Shown here: positions 33,495 through 42,129 of the stretch, piece by piece | Numbering within the stretch: position 1 is the first letter of the stretch | How the letters are laid out: the number at the start of each line of letters is the position of its first letter | Origin: a candidate division WOR-3 bacterium | GTDB lineage: Bacteria; Hydrothermota; Tepidihabitantia; Tepidihabitantales; JBDRVQ01 | Reading direction: 5' to 3' | Assembly (NCBI GenBank): GCA_039801905.1 | Contig: JBDRVQ010000013.1 | Span: forward strand, 1 to 46,094 | Length of the DNA stretch: 46,094 nucleotides | The notes under the pieces: generated by a model | What the model saw: the letters and a program-made list of their open reading frames with translations, nothing else | Databases searched by the model: none | Told to the model about the DNA's origin: nothing | Translations under genes and position numbers: made by a program

Positions 33495-34628
33495 TCACAT
33501 ACTTTTAGCTATTTCACTCGCCTTTTTTACCGCCTCTTTCATTGTTGGGACAAAGATTACAGGAGCATCTTTGAGGAGTGATTGGGCAATTTCGTAATTT
33601 GTGCCGACGAGCCGGACAATAATCGGTAAATTAACTCTCTTTTCCTCTAAGAAAGAGAGAATCCCCTTCGCCACATCATCACAGCGGGTAATTCCCCCAA
33701 AGATATTTAAGAGGATAACGCGAACCTTTTTATCCTTTGTGATAATCTCTAACGCCTTTTTTGTCTTCTCCGGTGAGGAAGAACCACCGATATCTAAAAA
33801 GTTAGCTGCTTGCGCTCCGTAGCGATTGATTAAATCCAAGGTGGCCATTGCCAAACCCGCACCGTTAACGATTGAGCCGATCTCTCCGGAGAGTTTCACA
33901 TAGGAAAGACCTTCCTGCTTCGCCTCCGCCTCGCTCTCCTCCTCAAAAGATTTATATTCGGCCCATTCTGGATGGCGGAAAAAGGCGTTATCGTCCAAAA
34001 TCATTTTGGCATCTAAGGCAAAAAATTCTCCATTTTTACTAATCACCAATGGGTTAATCTCCACTAGCTGGGCATCATAAGAGAAAAAGATCTTAGCCAA
34101 AGCCATAAGGAGAGAAGAAAATTTATTTAATAGGGCCTCTTCTTCCGAAAAGAGTTGGAAACCAACTCTTCGGCACTGATAAGGGAGAAGCCCTAAGAGG
34201 GGGTCAATAACCTCCTTTATGATGCTTTTCGGTTTCTCTTTAGCAATCTCTTCAATATCCATCCCCCCAAAGGGAGAGGCGAGGATTATCGGTTTGGCAA
34301 GCCTTCGGTCTATGATGATGCTTAAATACAACTCCCGCTCAATTTCCACCTTCTCCGAAATTAAGACCTTCTCTACGGGTAGATCCTTAATTCGTAAGGA
34401 AAAGATACTTTCTAAGGCGGTAGAAAAATCTTCCTCTTTCTCCACAATTTTTATCCCACCGGCTTTTCCTCTACCGCCCACTAAAACTTGTGCCTTCAAG
34501 ACACAGGGAAAACCAATCTCTGAAACAGCACTCTTCCCTTCTTCCAAAGAAGAGACCAACCTCCCCTTGGGACAAGGAATCTTCTCTTTCCGGAAGATTT
34601 CTTTTGCCTGAAACTCGTATAACTTCAT
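33495..34628 (-). CDS. sucC: Succinyl-CoA synthetase, beta subunit
   Basis: 377 residues from ATG 34628 (KLYEFQAKEIFRKEKIPCP); the frame is open from a TTG at 34634 but the promoter lies only 7 nt before the ATG. ATP-grasp features include VLKAQVLVGGRGKAGGIK, VEINPLVIS, and the C-terminal ligase domain with NFLDIGGSSSPEKT and LLNIFGGITRCDDVA. First gene of the operon that also carries sucD, korDABC, an MBL-fold gene and mutL. Confidence 0.96.
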   Translation of the reverse strand: MKLYEFQAKEIFRKEKIPCPKGRLVSSLEEGKSAVSEIGFPCVLKAQVLVGGRGKAGGIKIVEKEEDFSTALESIFSLRIKDLPVEKVLISEKVEIERELYLSIIIDRRLAKPIILASPFGGMDIEEIAKEKPKSIIKEVIDPLLGLLPYQCRRVGFQLFSEEEALLNKFSSLLMALAKIFFSYDAQLVEINPLVISKNGEFFALDAKMILDDNAFFRHPEWAEYKSFEEESEAEAKQEGLSYVKLSGEIGSIVNGAGLAMATLDLINRYGAQAANFLDIGGSSSPEKTKKALEIITKDKKVRVILLNIFGGITRCDDVAKGILSFLEEKRVNLPIIVRLVGTNYEIAQSLLKDAPVIFVPTMKEAVKKASEIAKSM

Positions 34629-34635
34629 AACCAAT

Positions 34636-34663
34636 AATTTAGGGAAAATCCGCTAAAAGTCAA
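34636..34663 (-). promoter_or_regulatory. Promoter for the sucC-kor-mutL operon, leaderless
   Basis: On the minus strand TTGACT (34663-34658), 16 bp, TAAATT (34641-34636). Exactly 7 nt to ATG 34628, and no ribosome binding site. Confidence 0.72.
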
Positions 34664-34817
34664 CATAGATTTCTAAGGGAGACGCTAAACCCTTTCCTCA
34701 CCAAACAGGAATTGGTCAATTTCTTTTAAGTCCCTAATTTTCAATAACTTAATTTATTTCAAATGAATTAGTGTTAATACACCATTCTTTTACCTATTTT
34801 TTCTTCTTTTGAGTAAA

Positions 34818-36380
34818 TTAGGGAAGGAGAATAAATCTCTTCTCTCTCCTTTTACCCTCCCTCTCTAATAATAAGAGATAAACACCGGAAGGGAGATTTT
34901 TCATAGGTAATCTCTGGGGGCGAAATGGTTCGTTGAGGAGAGTTTGGTCATAGAGAACTTTCCCTAAGATATTGACAACCTTTAAGGTATATATCCCCTC
35001 TTCGGGCAGTTGGCAGGTGATAGCGGAATTTTTCTTTGCCGGATTGGGAAAGATTTTAATTTCCCTATTCTTTTCCTCTTCTATTCCTTCTTCTATCTCA
35101 GAGGAGGGATTGACAGAAATCAAACCGATTTGGCAATCATTTCCGGGAGCAAAGTCATTAAAATAGGCGGTAGTGCATCTCCGCTGGTAGGTTCCCGGAG
35201 GACAATTTACCACCCATTCGGGAAAATTGACTAAGCTTGTAGCATAAGGATAGATGGGGTCAACAAGTACCATCGCCCGGTAAAAATTGCCAATTTGGTA
35301 ATAAACCGGGCTGCCGGCAATCGCCGGCGAGTTATTGCCGATTTCTGCCTGCACCGAAACAACACTCCCGGAATCAACCGCAGCTGGGGGTTGAGTAATT
35401 GCCACGGTCCAGATATCAATCCGGGGGGTGGAGATACCGTAAAGAATGACATCGTCAAGATATACTCCGTCATAGGTTATCGTATCGTTACTTTTGAAGT
35501 GGAAGCGAATCCCATCCGCTTCCCGGGGTAAGATAAAAGAGTAGGCTGCCCATTGCTGATAGCGACCGGTGCGAGTCATAAGAATGCGCCAGGTATCTCG
35601 GAGGCGATATTTCACATAAATTGAATCCCGGCCCTGCTCTAAGTGGCGATAAAAGGAGAAACGCAAGAGTCCGTAATCGTAGTTACTAAGGTTGAAGAAG
35701 CGGTCAATCCCATTGTTTTGGTTATTATAATAACCATAACCATTAATTGGGGCACATTTGGCGCTGTAAGGCGCGCTACTATAACGATTATTTACCCTCG
35801 TCCATTGGTAATTTCCCCAAAGGGTCCAGTTGGCAGGGAAATCGTCCATCCCATCATAGAATAGGACATTTAAGGTGCGCCTTATCCCATAGGCAACCAA
35901 ATCGTCAATATAAACCCCTTCCCTCTCACCGGTGCTGTCGCTACTAAAACGGAAACGAATCCGGTTAACCGAATTGGGTATCTCGGAGATTGATATGAAC
36001 TGCCAGAAAGGGTAAGAACCATCCCTTTCCCAAGCAATGGTCCAAGTGGTACCATTGTCCGTAGAATAGAGGAACTCCAAAAAATCTCCCTCCTCAGTCT
36101 CCTGCCAAAGCCAAAAGGTTACGCACCCGATATCATAGTCACTAAAATTAACCCTTCTCTCCATCCACACGGAGACATTATTGTGATATTGAAGATGAGG
36201 AGTACTCTTTACAGAAAAGGAATGGGAATACCAACGACTTTCCTTTTTTGTCCAATATTCATTAGAAGTTCCGCCCAAGTTCCAAGAATCGGGAAAGGTG
36301 GAAAAGTCGTCTCCGAGGATTATCCTTTGGCTGAATAAGAGACTAAAAGAGAAAAAAAAGAAGAAAAGAAATTTATCCAC
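34818..36380 (-). CDS. Secreted protein with T9SS type A sorting domain
   Basis: 520 residues from GTG 36380, which has GGAGGT 4 nt upstream; ATG 36404 (8 nt after the -10 box) is an alternative. The signal peptide is KFLFFFFFSFSLLFSQR. The body contains two similar MAM/jelly-roll-like units of about 150 residues, each with DDFxxFPxxWxLxG, RFRF/RFHFxSxDT and YIDDLVxYG or YLDDVILYG. These look like the carbohydrate-binding beta-sandwiches common in extracellular proteins. A CARDB-like segment follows, then the sorting domain (IKIFPNPAKKNSAITCQLP, LKVVNILGKVLY, LPSGVYLLLLEREG). Transcribed alone. Substrate unknown. Confidence 0.87.
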   Translation of the reverse strand: MDKFLFFFFFSFSLLFSQRIILGDDFSTFPDSWNLGGTSNEYWTKKESRWYSHSFSVKSTPHLQYHNNVSVWMERRVNFSDYDIGCVTFWLWQETEEGDFLEFLYSTDNGTTWTIAWERDGSYPFWQFISISEIPNSVNRIRFRFSSDSTGEREGVYIDDLVAYGIRRTLNVLFYDGMDDFPANWTLWGNYQWTRVNNRYSSAPYSAKCAPINGYGYYNNQNNGIDRFFNLSNYDYGLLRFSFYRHLEQGRDSIYVKYRLRDTWRILMTRTGRYQQWAAYSFILPREADGIRFHFKSNDTITYDGVYLDDVILYGISTPRIDIWTVAITQPPAAVDSGSVVSVQAEIGNNSPAIAGSPVYYQIGNFYRAMVLVDPIYPYATSLVNFPEWVVNCPPGTYQRRCTTAYFNDFAPGNDCQIGLISVNPSSEIEEGIEEEKNREIKIFPNPAKKNSAITCQLPEEGIYTLKVVNILGKVLYDQTLLNEPFRPQRLPMKNLPSGVYLLLLEREGKRREKRFILLP

Positions 36381-36412
36381 TTTACCTCCACTCAATTTAT
36401 CCATTACCGCCA

Positions 36413-36440
36413 ATTATAAGGAAGAAAAGGGAAAAGTCAA
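36413..36440 (-). promoter_or_regulatory. Promoter for the T9SS protein at 34818-36380
   Basis: On the minus strand TTGACT (36440-36435), 16 bp, TATAAT (36418-36413). Confidence 0.82.
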
Positions 36441-36491
36441 AAGTGCGAAACTAATTTCCGAAGACTTTATAGCGCTGGAAAGTTTTCAGTA

Positions 36492-36761
36492 TCAGTAGAT
36501 GATCCGGAAATCAGAAAATTCACCCGTTGGCTCTTCGTATTCAATCTCTAAACCGGTAACCTTCGCACCTGGTGGACCTTCCCTTAATCTCTTGAGCCAT
36601 TCCTTTATCTTTTCTTCCTCCCCCTCACCCACCGCCTCCACTCGACCATCCCAGAGGTTTCTCACCCAACCCTTAATTTTCAATGCCTGGGCTTGTCTCC
36701 GGGTGAAGTCACGAAAGAAGACACCTTGGACAATACCGGAGATATAAAGATGGACCCTCAT
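36492..36761 (-). CDS. acyP: Acylphosphatase
   Basis: 89 residues, the normal size. Catalytic Arg lies in GIVQGVFFRDFTRRQA and catalytic Asn in GWVRNLWDGRVEAV. It hydrolyses acyl phosphates in the cytoplasm. The start overlaps selB by 4 nt and it closes the pyrG operon. Confidence 0.95.
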   Translation of the reverse strand: MRVHLYISGIVQGVFFRDFTRRQAQALKIKGWVRNLWDGRVEAVGEGEEEKIKEWLKRLREGPPGAKVTGLEIEYEEPTGEFSDFRIIY

Positions 36762-38626
36762 TTTCTCAATTGCCGAAAGATCCCACGCCGTATGGTCACC
36801 CCTTGGGAATCAAAGTAGTTTAATAAGGGGAGCGCATACCGGCGGGTAGTATTTAGTTTCTCCCGATATTCCGAGACGGTAATTTCCCCTTTTTCCCTTA
36901 AGAGGTTAAGTAAAATCTCCTTTGCCCTTTCAATCGTTTCTCTGGGGAAGAGGCAATTTTCCACCTCCACCAATTCCCCCTTCTCCTTTAAGACCTCAAG
37001 CACCTTCTCTAATCTCTTCTCTTGCCAAAACTCTCTTTTTAATTCCTCCCGACTTGGCGGAGAGAATCCAGTTTTATTTAAGAAATTGATCACTTTTGCC
37101 ATCAGCTCCCTTTCCTCTTTGGATAAGGAAATCTCAAAACCCCTGATTTTTACAAAATCCTCCTCTTGGGAGATGCGATTTTCGGAGATTAAGTCAGCTA
37201 ATGCCTTCTCCAGAACCTCTTCCGCCATCTCCTTTGCCAACCGACTTTTCAGTTCAGCAATTCTCATCCCTTTCCGGAAAGGATTTTCCTGATGAAAGAT
37301 GTGTAAAATCTTTTCCATCTTTTCCTTAGCCTCTCGGTAGCAATCAGTAGCGATGTAACCTTCCACCTGGAGGATTTTCCCTTCCTTCTGTAATTCGTTC
37401 AATTTCTCGGATAAAAAAAAGAGACCGACTCTTCTTCCCAATTCCTTCTCACTTATTGGATAAAGCCCGCGACCGCGTATCATCTCCGCTATCTGCACTT
37501 TTTTCTCTTCGGAATTTAAGAGCAAGAGATGTCTAAGGAGAGAAGGATCGTTTCTTTTCCCTCTCCTCTCAGTCAATTCTAAGACCTTGCCGCCACCAAT
37601 GGTTAAAGGGGGGCTAAAACTCCGAATGACAAACCGGTCACCGACCTCCGCCACCACTAACTCTTCTGTAAAGATTTGGGCATAACCACTTTCTCCGGGT
37701 AAAAGTTCTTCTTTATCTAAGAGAATAACTCGGGCTAAGGCTTCCTTCGTTCCGATATGGAGTTTCACCGCCATCCGGTTTTTTACCGGAAAAGGGTTAT
37801 CCTTTATCGTAATGAGGAAGGCATTAAGAAAATGGGTAGGATTTAGCGCGGATGGTTCAACTAAGACATCTCCTCTTAATATCTCCTCTTTCTCACCCAC
37901 CAAAAGGCTGAGAGCTGCCCGTTCCCCAAGTTCCGCCTTCTCCACCGGTTTTTTGTGGATCTCAATCCTCCGCACCCGAACCGAGAAGCCTTTTGGTACC
38001 ACTTCCAAGGTCTCTTCTAAGTGGCAGGAGCCGGAAAGAACTGTCCCCGCCACCACTTGACCAAAACCTTTAATCTTAAAACTCCGGTCGATCGGCATCC
38101 GAAAATACCCCCGGTCCTCTTTCGCGGGGGTCCCTTTAATCATTTGGTCAAGTGTCCTTTTCAATTCCCAAATCCCTTCTCCTGTAACTACGGAGGTGGG
38201 AATGATGGGGGCATCTTGAAAAACAGTCCCTTTCAATAGATCTCTTATCTCTTCCTTTACCATTTCTTGAATCTCTTCCTCTACGGTGTCACTTTTTGTT
38301 AAAGCGACCAACCCTCTTTTGATCCCTAAAATCTTTATTATCTCCAGATGTTCAATCGTCTGGGGCCTTATCCCTTCGTTGGCGGCAATAACCAGAAGGA
38401 CTAAATCAATAGTGGAGGCACCCGCAATCATATGGCGGATAAATTTCTCGTGCCCGGGAACATCAATGATTGTGGCATTTTCACCGTAGAAGGCAAAACC
38501 CAAATCGGTTGTCATCCCCCTCTCTTTCTCTTCCTTTAAGCGGTCGGGGTCATAACCCGTGAGAGCCTTAATGAGAGCGGTTTTGCCGTGGTCAATATGA
38601 CCGGCGGTCCCAATTACACAATGCAT
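36758..38626 (-). CDS. selB: Selenocysteine-specific elongation factor SelB
   Basis: 622 residues. GTPase motifs: GTAGHIDHGKTALIKALTG (P-loop), DVPGHEKFIRHM and LTKSD. Two beta-barrel domains follow and then four winged-helix units (about 375-622), which bind the SECIS hairpin in bacterial selenoprotein mRNAs; SelB is longer than EF-Tu because of them. GYDPDRLKEEKERGMTTDLG is the switch region in SelB form. It brings Sec-tRNA to in-frame UGA. It sits between rpoN and acyP; selA, selD and a selenoprotein gene were not found in the window, so they should lie elsewhere. Confidence 0.95.
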   Translation of the reverse strand: MHCVIGTAGHIDHGKTALIKALTGYDPDRLKEEKERGMTTDLGFAFYGENATIIDVPGHEKFIRHMIAGASTIDLVLLVIAANEGIRPQTIEHLEIIKILGIKRGLVALTKSDTVEEEIQEMVKEEIRDLLKGTVFQDAPIIPTSVVTGEGIWELKRTLDQMIKGTPAKEDRGYFRMPIDRSFKIKGFGQVVAGTVLSGSCHLEETLEVVPKGFSVRVRRIEIHKKPVEKAELGERAALSLLVGEKEEILRGDVLVEPSALNPTHFLNAFLITIKDNPFPVKNRMAVKLHIGTKEALARVILLDKEELLPGESGYAQIFTEELVVAEVGDRFVIRSFSPPLTIGGGKVLELTERRGKRNDPSLLRHLLLLNSEEKKVQIAEMIRGRGLYPISEKELGRRVGLFFLSEKLNELQKEGKILQVEGYIATDCYREAKEKMEKILHIFHQENPFRKGMRIAELKSRLAKEMAEEVLEKALADLISENRISQEEDFVKIRGFEISLSKEERELMAKVINFLNKTGFSPPSREELKREFWQEKRLEKVLEVLKEKGELVEVENCLFPRETIERAKEILLNLLREKGEITVSEYREKLNTTRRYALPLLNYFDSQGVTIRRGIFRQLRK

Positions 38627-38632
38627 CCCTCT

Positions 38633-40009
38633 CTATCCAGCGCTCTTTTCTCCCCTCGGCTTATTACCAATCTCTCTTTTCCTTTTCCGACAGGAAGGGA
38701 TATTTAACTCCTCCCGATATTTAACCACTGTCCTTCGGGCGCACTTCACCCCTTCTTCTTGTAGTTTGCGGACAATCTGGGCATCAGTGAGGGGAGAAGA
38801 TGGGTCTTCCTTCTCAATTAACTCCTTCACCCGCATCTTCACATCCGCTTTTGATTTTTCCCCCATCCCGGGTGATAAGAAGTGCCGAAGGGGGAAGATG
38901 CCCATTGGGGTGGAGAGATACTTCCGGGTGACGGCACGGGAGATGATTGAGGGGTGGAGGTTTAATTCTTTGGCACAATCCCGAACTGTTAGAGGAGAAA
39001 GTTGGCCGGTCCGAAAGAAAAGGCTCTGCCTCTCTACGATATAACTGACAACTTTATAGAGAAGGACTCTTCGCTCCTCAATTGCCCTAATCAGGTTTAA
39101 GGCATGACGGACCTTCTCCTTCGCAAAATCAACCTCTTCCTTGGTATGAGCCCTTGGGTTATTCAAAATTTCCCGGTAGTGGGGGGCGATGCGGAGATTG
39201 GGGAGATATTCCTCTCGGAAGAAAACACTTATCTTTTCTCCTTCCATCTTCACCTCAAAGTCCGGTTCAATATAGGTAAGGGGAGAAGAATAGTATTGGC
39301 GGAGGGGTCTCGGCTCTAAAATTTTTAGGTTTTCTAACGCCTTATTCACCTCGGCCAAATCTCTCTTCGTCTCCTTGGCGATTTTCTTATGGTCCATCTT
39401 AAGCCAACTCTCGTAAAAGTTTTTGACAATCTCGTATTCTAAGGAAGTGGGGGAAAATCCTCTCTTTTGCAATTGGATGAGAAAAGCCTCCTGACGATTA
39501 GCCGCACCAATCCCTCCCGGCTCCATCGATTTAATCACCTCCAAAATCTTCTCCAATTTCTCCTCCGTAATACCGAGAGATTGGCAAAACTCTTCTTTAC
39601 TCATCGTCAAAAAGCCGTCTTCGTCCAAGGTATGGAGGATATACTCAGCATAGGGATAATCTTCTTTTGGTAGTTTGGCGCGGACGAGGGTGGCGATTGC
39701 CTCCAACGGATTTTCCGGTGCCGGGAGAGAAAATTCGGAAGCCTCTTCCTTCTCCGTAGGGAGAGAATAGCCCTCCTGGGGTAAGAGGTCAGCGTAGTCA
39801 AACTCCTCATCCCTGCCCTCTTCCCTCTCCACCGTCTCCTCTTCGGGAACCATCTCACCCTCTGTCACCTCTTCCAGGCAGGGATTTTTCTCAATCTCCT
39901 CTCTTAAAACCTGCTCCAACTCCATCACGGGGAGGGCGAGTAGTTTAAGATTAAGTAGCAACTGGGGGGTAAGGATTAATTTCTGTTGGAGGCTTAGTTC
40001 CTGCTTCAT
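38633..40009 (-). CDS. rpoN: RNA polymerase sigma-54 factor
   Basis: 458 residues. The N-terminal activator-contact region is Gln/Leu rich (MKQELSLQQKLILTPQLLLN), followed by an acidic stretch, the core-binding domain, an HTH region (LTVRDCAKELNLHPSIISRA) and the RpoN box ARRTVVKYREELNIPSCRK, which reads the -24 element. It overlaps lptB by 4 nt, the same neighbour as in many Proteobacteria. Its predicted targets in this window are the promoters at 12359 and 14209. Confidence 0.97.
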   Translation of the reverse strand: MKQELSLQQKLILTPQLLLNLKLLALPVMELEQVLREEIEKNPCLEEVTEGEMVPEEETVEREEGRDEEFDYADLLPQEGYSLPTEKEEASEFSLPAPENPLEAIATLVRAKLPKEDYPYAEYILHTLDEDGFLTMSKEEFCQSLGITEEKLEKILEVIKSMEPGGIGAANRQEAFLIQLQKRGFSPTSLEYEIVKNFYESWLKMDHKKIAKETKRDLAEVNKALENLKILEPRPLRQYYSSPLTYIEPDFEVKMEGEKISVFFREEYLPNLRIAPHYREILNNPRAHTKEEVDFAKEKVRHALNLIRAIEERRVLLYKVVSYIVERQSLFFRTGQLSPLTVRDCAKELNLHPSIISRAVTRKYLSTPMGIFPLRHFLSPGMGEKSKADVKMRVKELIEKEDPSSPLTDAQIVRKLQEEGVKCARRTVVKYREELNIPSCRKRKREIGNKPRGEKSAG

Positions 40010-40740
40010 ATCCGAAAACGGGCACCGAGATAAAACTTGCGTGCCGATTCGTTGGCGATTAATTCGTGAGCACTCCCCGCGAATAAAATCCGGGAATCGT
40101 AGATGAGATAGGCCCGGTCAGTTATCTCTAAGGTCTCCCGGACATTATGGTCGGTCACTAAAATTCCCAAGTTCTCCTTAGCTAAATTTCTAATGATATT
40201 CTGAATCTCCTCCCGGGCGATTGGGTCAATGCCGGTGAAAGGTTCGTCTAATAAAAGGAAACTGGGTTTGAGCGCCAGTGCCCGCGCCAATTCCGCCCGG
40301 CGCCTCTCCCCTCCGGAGAGGGTCTCCCCCCGGCGGTCCTTTAAGTGGCTAATTCCCAACTTATCTAAAATTTCGGATAAGGTTTCTTCTTTTCCCTGGT
40401 GGGAGTTCTCGGTCAATTCCAAAACGGCACGGATATTTTCTACCACGGTCAATTTGCGAAAGATGGAAGCCTCCTGGGGGAGATAACCGATACCAAGACG
40501 CGCCCTCTGATAAACCGGTAAATTGGTGATATCTCTGCCATCCAAAATGATTTTTCCCCCTTTTGGTCGCAAGAAGCCGATAATCATTTGAAAGGTTGTC
40601 GTTTTTCCCGCACCGTTCGGTCCTAAAAGTCCCACCACCTCTCCCCTCTGCACCTCAATTGTCACATTACTTACCACATATTTTGCTCCGTAGGCTTTTG
40701 AGATGTTTAAGGCATAAAGGCCAGAATTTTCCTTTTTCAT
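40006..40740 (-). CDS. lptB: LPS export ABC transporter ATP-binding protein
   Basis: 244 residues. Walker A GLLGPNGAGKTTTFQMI, Q-loop YLPQEASIFRKL, signature LSGGERRRAELARAL, Walker B FLLLDEPFTGID, and a switch His in LVTDHNV. LptB powers the extraction of LPS from the inner membrane with LptF/G (not in the window). ATGA overlaps with lptA on one side and rpoN on the other mark tight coupling. Confidence 0.96.
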   Translation of the reverse strand: MKKENSGLYALNISKAYGAKYVVSNVTIEVQRGEVVGLLGPNGAGKTTTFQMIIGFLRPKGGKIILDGRDITNLPVYQRARLGIGYLPQEASIFRKLTVVENIRAVLELTENSHQGKEETLSEILDKLGISHLKDRRGETLSGGERRRAELARALALKPSFLLLDEPFTGIDPIAREEIQNIIRNLAKENLGILVTDHNVRETLEITDRAYLIYDSRILFAGSAHELIANESARKFYLGARFRI

Positions 40741-41630
40741 TTCATCACCACCCGACCGTAGGCGATATTTTCTATTGTCATCTCAGAAATTTCGCCGTTG
40801 GCAATTTGGGCGGAAAAAGTTTCCCCCCCAATTTCTACCCTTTCGCCTTTTGTCTCGTAAACCAAAGAAACTTCCCCAAAGGCTTTAACCAGTTTCAAGG
40901 CACCTCCTTCCACAAAGAAGCGAAACTCCTTCCCCCGGACCTCCTCATTTTCGCCGATTAAATGAGAGTGACCTAAGGCGATACCCGAATCGCCCGTCAC
41001 AAAATAGATAAGGGTGTCAGTGAAGAAGGTGCTATTTTTTTGCCGCACCGCCACATCGGGAGTGAAAATTACCTTCTCCCTTTCCCCATCGTAGATGAGT
41101 TCTTGGGCAACCACCTCAGTTGTCTCCTTCCCTTTTAGGAAGAGGATGGGCCTTTTGCTGGAACCCTTTTTTGAAGGTGAGTGGTAAACCGCATCGTATC
41201 CCTTAATCTCCACTTCTTTCTCTTTTAGGATTAAAAAGACCTCGCCACTTTTCGCCTCACGCTTTTCGCCATCCCAATAGAGGTGTTCGGTTAAAATTTT
41301 CAAGGAGGGGAAATCCAACCGGACATTCTTTTTCACCTCCGCCATTTTGGTATTAAGAGAATAAAAGATAGATTCACCCCTCAATTCCCCCTCTTCGCTT
41401 TTTATCGTAACCGAATCTAAGAGCAGGAAAAGGTTTTGGTGCGGGTGATAGAACCCAGTTTGGGCAGAGATTACTGTCTTTCCATCCCGAATGGTAACCC
41501 CTTCTGAGAAATGGGTAACCCTCCCTTCTTTACCCTGGATGATTGCCATCTTTCCCGCTTTAATCTCCGCCCCAGATAAAAGGGAGAAGAAGAGGCAAAG
41601 AAGGGGTAATTTTCTTCTATTTAAATTCAT
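40737..41630 (-). CDS. lptA: LptA-like LPS transport protein (OstA domains)
   Basis: 297 residues from ATG 41630, overlapping lptC by 14 nt; an upstream start at 41690 would give an N-terminus with no signal peptide. The signal peptide is RRKLPLLCLFFSLLSGAEIK. The mature part is a long beta-jellyroll of OstA type (MAIIQGKEGRVTHFSEGVTI, FLLLDSVTIKSEEGELRG, VVAQELIYDGEREKVIF), longer than the 185 residues of E. coli LptA, so it probably holds an extended or double OstA unit. It would bridge the periplasm between LptC and LptD. Confidence 0.85.
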   Translation of the reverse strand: MNLNRRKLPLLCLFFSLLSGAEIKAGKMAIIQGKEGRVTHFSEGVTIRDGKTVISAQTGFYHPHQNLFLLLDSVTIKSEEGELRGESIFYSLNTKMAEVKKNVRLDFPSLKILTEHLYWDGEKREAKSGEVFLILKEKEVEIKGYDAVYHSPSKKGSSKRPILFLKGKETTEVVAQELIYDGEREKVIFTPDVAVRQKNSTFFTDTLIYFVTGDSGIALGHSHLIGENEEVRGKEFRFFVEGGALKLVKAFGEVSLVYETKGERVEIGGETFSAQIANGEISEMTIENIAYGRVVMK

Positions 41631-42129
41631 AGTCCGATTTCCCTTCAATTGGACTCTTAATGGTAATCTGAGAGAGATTGGCGTCAGCAATTAAGCCTTC
41701 ACCTTCAAGAACGCTTGACCGATTTTTAATTTTAACTCGGGCATCGGTCTCAATCCTCTGCTCAGAATTATTCCAGATTAAAGAGTCAGTAAAGAGATAG
41801 GTGGAATCTTCCGTCGCCACCACCACCTCACCTTTGGCGAGGAGGTTGGAACTTTTAAGCCAAACCCGACCCTCGCGGGCGGTGAGCCGAGAGGTGACCC
41901 GACCATCAGTGAAAAAATAGACCCTTGGTTCTATCACCGCAATCTCCCCTTTCTCTTCGTAGAGGAGAGACTTTTCCGCATAAATCCGATAGAGCCTCTC
42001 CCCGGAAATTGATTCTTCCATTTCTAAGGAGAAGGTGATCTGGCTCGGTGGTGTTTTCTCTTCTTTGGGGGCAGAAGATTTTTGGCAGAAGAGGAAAAGG
42101 ATAGGGAGCAAAAGGGAAAATCTTCTCAT
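41617..42129 (-). CDS. lptC: LptC-like LPS export protein
   Basis: 170 residues from ATG 42129, overlapping the acyltransferase stop (TGATG). A hydrophobic N-terminal segment (RRFSLLLPILFLFCQKS) may be a membrane anchor; the Cys could be lipidated but Phe precedes it, which is poor for a lipobox. The rest has the LptC pattern (LYRIYAEKSLLYEEKGEIAV, VTSRLTAREGRVW, LIWNNSEQRIET). It links the LptBFG extractor to LptA. Confidence 0.85.
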   Translation of the reverse strand: MRRFSLLLPILFLFCQKSSAPKEEKTPPSQITFSLEMEESISGERLYRIYAEKSLLYEEKGEIAVIEPRVYFFTDGRVTSRLTAREGRVWLKSSNLLAKGEVVVATEDSTYLFTDSLIWNNSEQRIETDARVKIKNRSSVLEGEGLIADANLSQITIKSPIEGKSDYEFK

